Shown here in pieces: positions 59,966 to 64,000 of a stretch of 64,000 nucleotides of DNA; within the stretch, counting starts at the first letter, position 1, and each line of letters starts with the position of its first letter. The stretch lies in assembly GCF_009604425.1 (NCBI RefSeq), contig NZ_WEGI01000009.1, positions 1 through 64,000 of the forward strand, given 5' to 3'. The translations under genes and the position numbers were made by a program. Origin of the DNA: Nocardia aurantia. GTDB lineage: Bacteria > Actinomycetota > Actinomycetes > Mycobacteriales > Mycobacteriaceae. Below the pieces are notes generated by a model, which was given only the letters and a program-made list of their open reading frames with translations, made no database searches and was not told the DNA's origin.

Positions 59966-60019
59966 TCAATCGCCCCAGGGGCCGGGTGCCGGCCCCCTCG
60001 CGCTGAGTTGCTCAGTCAC
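59966..60019 (-). CDS. 17-aa upstream ORF (leader peptide) of phoH2
   Basis: GTG at 60019 has GGGAGG eight bases upstream and opens a frame VTEQLSARGPAPGPWGD, stopped by TGA. Its end contains GGGGCCGG-CAC-CCGGCCCC, a perfect hairpin within the coding part. It is followed by a second small hairpin just before the phoH2 start. It is far shorter than mycobacterial PhoAT, so not an obvious homologue. Confidence 0.45.
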   Translation of the reverse strand: MTEQLSARGPAPGPWGD

Positions 60020-60069
60020 GATCAGGACCTCCCGTACGAGCCACACCGCCGCGGCCCGCACAAACGACG

Positions 60070-60423
60070 TTACTGCGATTTCGCCGCCAAGGTGAGAGTG
60101 ATCTCGTTCGGCACGGTGAACATCCCGTAAATGTCCAGCTCGCGGTGACCCTCAGTGCGCGAGTCGCTCCAGCAGAACCGGGATGTGGCTGTGCGCCGGT
60201 GCTCCGGATCGGCGTGCAGCCAGCGGCGCAGTTCGGTGGAGGGGGTGACGTCCTTGGCCCATTCGTCCACGTGCGCCTGCTGTTTGCTGACTCCGCGCGG
60301 CCACAGCCGGTCCACCAGGATCCGGGTGCCGTCGGCCGGATCCGGGGCCTCGTAGATCCGGGTCACCCGGAACCCGTGCTGCGCTGTCTCGTGGCCGTGC
60401 GGCTGCTGTGCCATATCTCCCAT
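60070..60423 (-). CDS. DUF488-family protein, C-terminally shortened
   Basis: 117 aa. RVTRIYEAPDPADGTRILVDRLWPRGVSKQQAHVDEWAKDVTPSTELRRWLHADPEHR is the typical DUF488 N-terminal two thirds. After that the usual residues (RFxxRYxxEL) are missing: the protein continues SRFCWSDSRTEGHRELDIYGMF and ends at AAKSQ, before the conserved HNxA end. The region may be a deletion or frameshift remnant, so activity is uncertain. The start at 60423 is ambiguous with 60414. Divergent from the 90-aa gene. Confidence 0.7.
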   Translation of the reverse strand: MGDMAQQPHGHETAQHGFRVTRIYEAPDPADGTRILVDRLWPRGVSKQQAHVDEWAKDVTPSTELRRWLHADPEHRRTATSRFCWSDSRTEGHRELDIYGMFTVPNEITLTLAAKSQ

Positions 60424-60485
60424 GGCAGCACGAACCGACGGGTGACGCGAGCCTCGAATCGGCCACAGCGGATAGAGTGCCCCTC

Positions 60486-60758
60486 ATGGCGGATGCTCGG
60501 GAACTTGATCAGCTGTCGTCCAAGGAACTGCACGATCGGGCGGTGAAACATGCCGTCACGCACGGCGACGTGAAATTCCTGTGGCGTTTGCTGGAGCAGA
60601 TACCGGCGGCCGAGGCGGCGGCCGGCAACCTCGCCGAGAGCGAGTCCGACATCAAGTACATCCTGCCGATGCTCGACGACTACGTGCACGCCGGCGAGGG
60701 CACGGTGGCCGATGCGCTGCGGCCCTTGTACATCGAGTACCTGGCCGAGCGCACCTAG
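60486..60758 (+). CDS. Conserved hypothetical 90-aa protein
   Basis: 90 aa from ATG at 60486. A soluble helical protein: ELDQLSSKELHDRAVKHAVTHGDVKFLWRLLEQIPAAEAAAGN and IKYILPMLDDYVHAGEGTVADALRPLYIEYLAERT. Its length and the ASES/YILPML text are constant in actinobacterial homologues I recall beside glpX. The function is unknown; no signal, no metal motif. Confidence 0.65.
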   Translation: MADARELDQLSSKELHDRAVKHAVTHGDVKFLWRLLEQIPAAEAAAGNLAESESDIKYILPMLDDYVHAGEGTVADALRPLYIEYLAERT

Positions 60759-60773
60759 CCACCGGGCGGCCTG

Positions 60774-61817
60774 TCAGGGCATCGGCGGGGCCGCGTGCTC
60801 GTCTCCGGTGAAGTCGACCGAGGCGTACTCGCGCAGCTTGGTCAGGCGATGGTAGGCCTCGACCATCCGGACCGTGCCGGACTTCGAGCGCATCACGATG
60901 GACTGGGTCGAGGCGCCGCCGGAGTAGTACCGCACGCCGCGCAGCAAATCGCCGTCGGTGACGCCGGTCGCGCAGAAGAACACGTTCTCACCGGAGACCA
61001 GGTCCTCGGTGTCGAGGATGCGGTCCAGGTCGTAGCCGGCGTCGATGGCCCGCTGCCGTTCCTCGTCGTCCTTCGGGGCCAGCTTGCCCTGTAGCGCACC
61101 GCCCATACAGCGCATGGCGGCGGCGGCGATGATGCCCTCCGGGGTGCCGCCGATGCCGATCAGCACGTCGGTGCCGGAATCCGGGCGGGCGGCGGCGATC
61201 GCGCCGGCCACGTCGCCGTCGCCGATCAGGCGGATGCGGGCGCCGGCGTCGCGCACCTCCTGAATCTGCCGGGCGTGTCGCGGCCGGTCCAGGATGCAGA
61301 CGGTGAGATCGGAGATCCGGGTGCTCTTGGCCTTCGCCACCCGGCGCAGGTTCTCGGCGATCGGCACCGCGATATCGATCACGTCCGCGGCCTCCGGGCC
61401 GACGGCGATCTTCTCCATGTAGAACACGGCCGAAGGATCGAACATGGCGCCGCGCTCGGCCACCGCCAGCACGGAGATCGCCCCCGGGGAACCCTTCGCC
61501 ATCAGCGTGGTGCCATCGATCGGATCGACCGCGAAATCGACGTCGGGCCCGGTGCCGTCGCCGACCGCCTCGCCGTTGTACAGCATGGGCGCCTCGTCCT
61601 TCTCGCCCTCACCGATGACGACGATGCCCTTCATGGAGACGGTGGCCACGAGCTGGCGCATCGCGTCCACGGCGGCGCCGTCGCCACCCTCCTTGTCGCC
61701 CCGGCCGACCCACCGGCCCGCGGCCATGGCGCCGGCTTCGGTCACCCGGACCAGCTCGAGGGCGAGGTTGCGGTCCGGGGCCTCGCGGCGGCTGGATGCG
61801 GGGGTGGATGCCGTCAT
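60774..61817 (-). CDS. glpX: Fructose-1,6-bisphosphatase class II (GlpX)
   Basis: 347 aa from ATG at 61817. RNLALELVRVTEAGAMAAGRWVGRGDKEGGDGAAVDAMR, KGIVVIGEGEKDEAPMLYNGE, and DFAVDPIDGTTLMAKG (metal-binding acidic motif) identify GlpX, as does GIGGTPEGIIAAAAMRCMGG. It hydrolyses fructose-1,6-bisphosphate in gluconeogenesis; in M. tuberculosis it is Rv1099c, needed during growth on fatty acids. Next to the fumarase gene by synteny. Confidence 0.95.
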   Translation of the reverse strand: MTASTPASSRREAPDRNLALELVRVTEAGAMAAGRWVGRGDKEGGDGAAVDAMRQLVATVSMKGIVVIGEGEKDEAPMLYNGEAVGDGTGPDVDFAVDPIDGTTLMAKGSPGAISVLAVAERGAMFDPSAVFYMEKIAVGPEAADVIDIAVPIAENLRRVAKAKSTRISDLTVCILDRPRHARQIQEVRDAGARIRLIGDGDVAGAIAAARPDSGTDVLIGIGGTPEGIIAAAAMRCMGGALQGKLAPKDDEERQRAIDAGYDLDRILDTEDLVSGENVFFCATGVTDGDLLRGVRYYSGGASTQSIVMRSKSGTVRMVEAYHRLTKLREYASVDFTGDEHAAPPMP

Positions 61818-61971
61818 GGCGTGCCTCCTAGGTTGTCCTTCGCTGACCGAATTGTCGCAGAGAGCCCCCGGCGGTTGATCACCTGCTCAGGTACCGGGAC
61901 CCGGCGGGAGGGGATGCGCGCGTGCGGGAGGGGTGTGCGGCCGGGGCGGCAACGGCGTGGATACTGGGGCT

Positions 61972-62541
61972 GTGTCCTACCAGAAACCCCGCACTCAGCA
62001 CGACTACCGGGACCTGGTCTGGTCGCTGATCCCGCTGGTGCTGATCTGCGTGGTGTTCGCGGCCGTGGCCAGCCAGTGCAGCTTCTCGACACACGGGCCG
62101 ACCGCCGGCAACGTGCCGTCCTTCGACGTGAACGACGCCTTGAAGTCCGATGCGCACACCTTGCCGTTCCCGGTGCGCAATCCGGCACTGCCCGCGGGCT
62201 GGAAGCCGAATTCCGGCAGCCGCGACACCGTGGCGGGCGCCGGTGGGGGAGAGGTGAGCACGGTGGGATTCATCACACCGCAGGGCACCTACATGCAGCT
62301 CACCCAGTCGAACGCGACCTCGGATGTGGTGGCCGGGCATGTCGAGGGCGCCCGGCGGCCCAGCGGCACCCAGCAATTGGGCGACCGCACCTGGGCGGTC
62401 TACCACCAGGCGGGCAGTGAGCCCGCCTGGGTCACCGATTTCGGGACCGTCCGAGTGCTGATCAAGGGTGCGGGCGACAGCGCGGCGTTCAACACGCTCG
62501 CCAACGCCGTGGATGCGGCGCAACCACTTCCGGCGAAGTAA
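61972..62541 (+). CDS. DUF4245 membrane-anchored protein
   Basis: 189 aa from GTG at 61972. One helix (LVWSLIPLVLICVVFAAVASQCSF) after a short basic N-terminus, then an outside domain with LPFPVRNPALPAGWKPNSGSRD and GFITPQGTYMQLTQSNAT, and a Trp-rich end (WAVYHQAGSEPAWVTDFGTVRVLI). This is the DUF4245 family, M. tuberculosis Rv1100, divergent from glpX there too. Function unknown. Confidence 0.87.
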   Translation: MSYQKPRTQHDYRDLVWSLIPLVLICVVFAAVASQCSFSTHGPTAGNVPSFDVNDALKSDAHTLPFPVRNPALPAGWKPNSGSRDTVAGAGGGEVSTVGFITPQGTYMQLTQSNATSDVVAGHVEGARRPSGTQQLGDRTWAVYHQAGSEPAWVTDFGTVRVLIKGAGDSAAFNTLANAVDAAQPLPAK

Positions 62542-62735
62542 CGCCGACCGCGGTGGTGCCGCGGCACGGCCACGGGCTCGTACCCCGTCGGAGCGTTGTG
62601 CGGCCGACCCGTGGAGAGTTCGCATCGTGCTCGTGGTTACCGTAGGGCGCCGAGAGGTCCCGGTCGAGGGCTGTGGTTTCCGCGAGGCTCGGATCGGTGG
62701 TCTCGGCCGGGCGCCGTGTTGCGGGCGCGTTCCGG

Positions 62736-64000
62736 CTACTCGGGCCGTGGAGCGGCGCGCAGGGCCACCGCGGCCACGAATGCGGTGAGCAGCATGGTGA
62801 TTCCCGCCAGTGCGAAGGCATGGTGCAGGCCGTCGATGCCCAGTCCGGAGCCCTGGTAGGCGAGCGCGCCGAGGACCGCGACACCGAGCACCTGCCCGAC
62901 CTGACGCAACGCGTTGTGTACTGCCGAAGCCATGCCGGTGCGGTGCTGCTGCACCGCCGCGACCGCGGTCGCGGTCATCGGGGTCAGCGACAGGCCGATG
63001 CCGAAGCCGCCCAGCGCGAGGATCCACCAGATCGAGCCGAGGCTCGTATCCTGTTGCAGCCGTAGCAGTCCCAGCACCGCGGCGCCGCCGAGCAGCAGCC
63101 CCGCCACCATCGGCGGCCGAGGACCGAACCGGCCGACCAGTCGTCCCGAGATCGGTGCCGCCAGTGCGAAGGCCACCCCGATCGCGCAGACGTCGAAACC
63201 CGCTCGGATCGCCGAATGTCCTTGCAGCTGTTGGAAATACGCGCTGAGATAGACCACCAGGCCGATGAAGGCGAAGAACACCACCAGCCCCGCCAGATTC
63301 GCGGCCGCGAAGGCCGGATTGCGGAACAGCCCGATGTCGACCAGCGGTTCGGCCCGCCGCCGCTCCCAGGCCAGGAAGGCCACCGCGGTCGCGGCCGCGA
63401 GGACGAACGCCGACAAGGCCGGTGTGGAACTCCAGCCGTACTGCTGGCCCTCGATCAATCCGAACGCCAGCGCCCCGATCGCCACCGTCGTCAACGGTGC
63501 CGCGACCCAATCGAAGCCGTGCTCCGCCGCGGCGCGCGGTAGTCGCGGCACGGCCAGCGCGGCGGCCCCGACCACCACCGCCGCCAGCGGCACGTTGAGC
63601 AGCAGCACCCAGCGCCAGCCGAATTCGGCGACCACGATGCCGCCGACCACCGGCCCGATCGCCATCCCCAATCCCGAACTGGTCGACCACAATCCGATCG
63701 CCACCGCGCGCTGCCGCTCGTCGTGGAAGGTGGCCCGCACGATCGCGAGACTGCTGGGCACCAGCAGCGCCGGACCCAGGCCCTGGATCACCCTGCCCGC
63801 CAACAGGATCGGCACCGACGGCGCCAGCCCGGCGATCAGCGCGCCGACTCCGAACATCGTCACGCCGAGCAGGAACGCGCCCTTGCGGCCGTACCGGTCG
63901 CCGAGGCCGCCGCCGGCGACCATCAGGCTGGCGTAGACCAGCACGTAGGCGTTGACGATCCACTCGGCGGTGGTGGGTCCGCTGCCCAGGTCGTGCCCGA
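62736..64000 (-). CDS. MFS multidrug exporter (DHA2/QacA-like), 5' end beyond the window
   Basis: The frame is open to the window end (the start lies to the right), so at least 420 residues of a 12-14-helix transporter are present. Motif A appears as GGGLGDRYGRKG (loop 2-3), motif C-like GLGMAIGPVVGGIVVAEFGWRWVLLLNVPL after helix 5, and a second RLVGRFGPRP loop later. This set defines drug:H+ antiporters of the DHA2 family. The C-terminus ends in APRPE. Substrate unknown. Confidence 0.85.
   Translation of the reverse strand, partial: GHDLGSGPTTAEWIVNAYVLVYASLMVAGGGLGDRYGRKGAFLLGVTMFGVGALIAGLAPSVPILLAGRVIQGLGPALLVPSSLAIVRATFHDERQRAVAIGLWSTSSGLGMAIGPVVGGIVVAEFGWRWVLLLNVPLAAVVVGAAALAVPRLPRAAAEHGFDWVAAPLTTVAIGALAFGLIEGQQYGWSSTPALSAFVLAAATAVAFLAWERRRAEPLVDIGLFRNPAFAAANLAGLVVFFAFIGLVVYLSAYFQQLQGHSAIRAGFDVCAIGVAFALAAPISGRLVGRFGPRPPMVAGLLLGGAAVLGLLRLQQDTSLGSIWWILALGGFGIGLSLTPMTATAVAAVQQHRTGMASAVHNALRQVGQVLGVAVLGALAYQGSGLGIDGLHHAFALAGITMLLTAFVAAVALRAAPRPE

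Noticed and set aside
59885..60069. phoAT antitoxin gene before phoH2
   Set aside because: Only an 18-codon frame exists here, without the length of mycobacterial PhoAT; listed as a leader ORF instead.

Overview
The window is high-GC actinobacterial DNA, most probably from Nocardia or a close mycolic-acid relative. The grounds are a mycothiol conjugate amidase, a PknG-type kinase with a GlnX-like partner, an LGFP-repeat secreted protein, and a gene order from about 18.7 kb onward that, as I recall it, follows the Mycobacterium tuberculosis Rv1074c-Rv1100 block (GDSL hydrolase, fadA3-like thiolase, cbs, metB, greA, DUF4307, mca, Rv1083, thioredoxin-domain protein, hemolysin III, short-chain Z-prenyl synthase, coaA, glyA, desA-like, phoH2, fum, glpX, DUF4245). 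The name is an inference; no rRNA or other taxonomic marker is present.

Region by region: (1) 1-3.87 kb looks like the end of an integrated mobile element: an IS5-type transposase tail, a ParA ATPase behind a nested palindrome, a ParB-N-like protein, a large nested inverted repeat, a membrane protein carrying a HK97 prohead-protease-like domain, and finally the 3' part of a tRNA gene that is probably an attachment site. (2) 4.2-18.7 kb is a chromosomal accessory stretch: LGFP protein, GT87 mannosyltransferase, two permeases, TMEM175-like channel, several regulators (TetR, PucR/CdaR, HxlR with its oxidoreductase target), and pknG followed by glnX. (3) 18.7-34 kb is the conserved core: lipid (thiolase) and sulfur metabolism (cbs, metB), a lytic transglycosylase with a CRP-like site and a long structured leader, greA and the mycothiol locus. 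(4) 34-41.7 kb mixes esterases, a GlxA regulator, an orphan EACC1-type protein, a VapBC pair, a DUF255 thioredoxin-domain protein, and a compact operon in which a 19-aa leader ORF and a long hairpin precede a GNAT acetyltransferase that overlaps an IF-1 paralogue. (5) 42-52 kb: adenylate cyclase, hemolysin III, prenyl synthase, pantothenate kinase, DUF885 peptidase, glyA, F420-type oxidoreductase, fumarase. (6) 52.3-55.3 kb is a four-gene minus-strand operon encoding a lipoprotein, an anchored NTF2-like protein, a secreted REase-fold toxin and its Imm49-type immunity protein. (7) 55.5-64 kb: FAD monooxygenase with a divergent TetR, a desaturase-like protein lacking expected iron ligands, phoH2 with its own leader ORF, DUF488, glpX, DUF4245 and a partial MFS exporter.

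The candidates for undescribed biology are the leader-ORF/GNAT/IF-1 operon at 40.5-41.7 kb, the secreted toxin operon at 52.3-55.3 kb and the membrane-anchored prohead-protease-like protein at 2.9-3.6 kb. Family names and M. tuberculosis locus equivalences are from memory of the families; no database search was possible.
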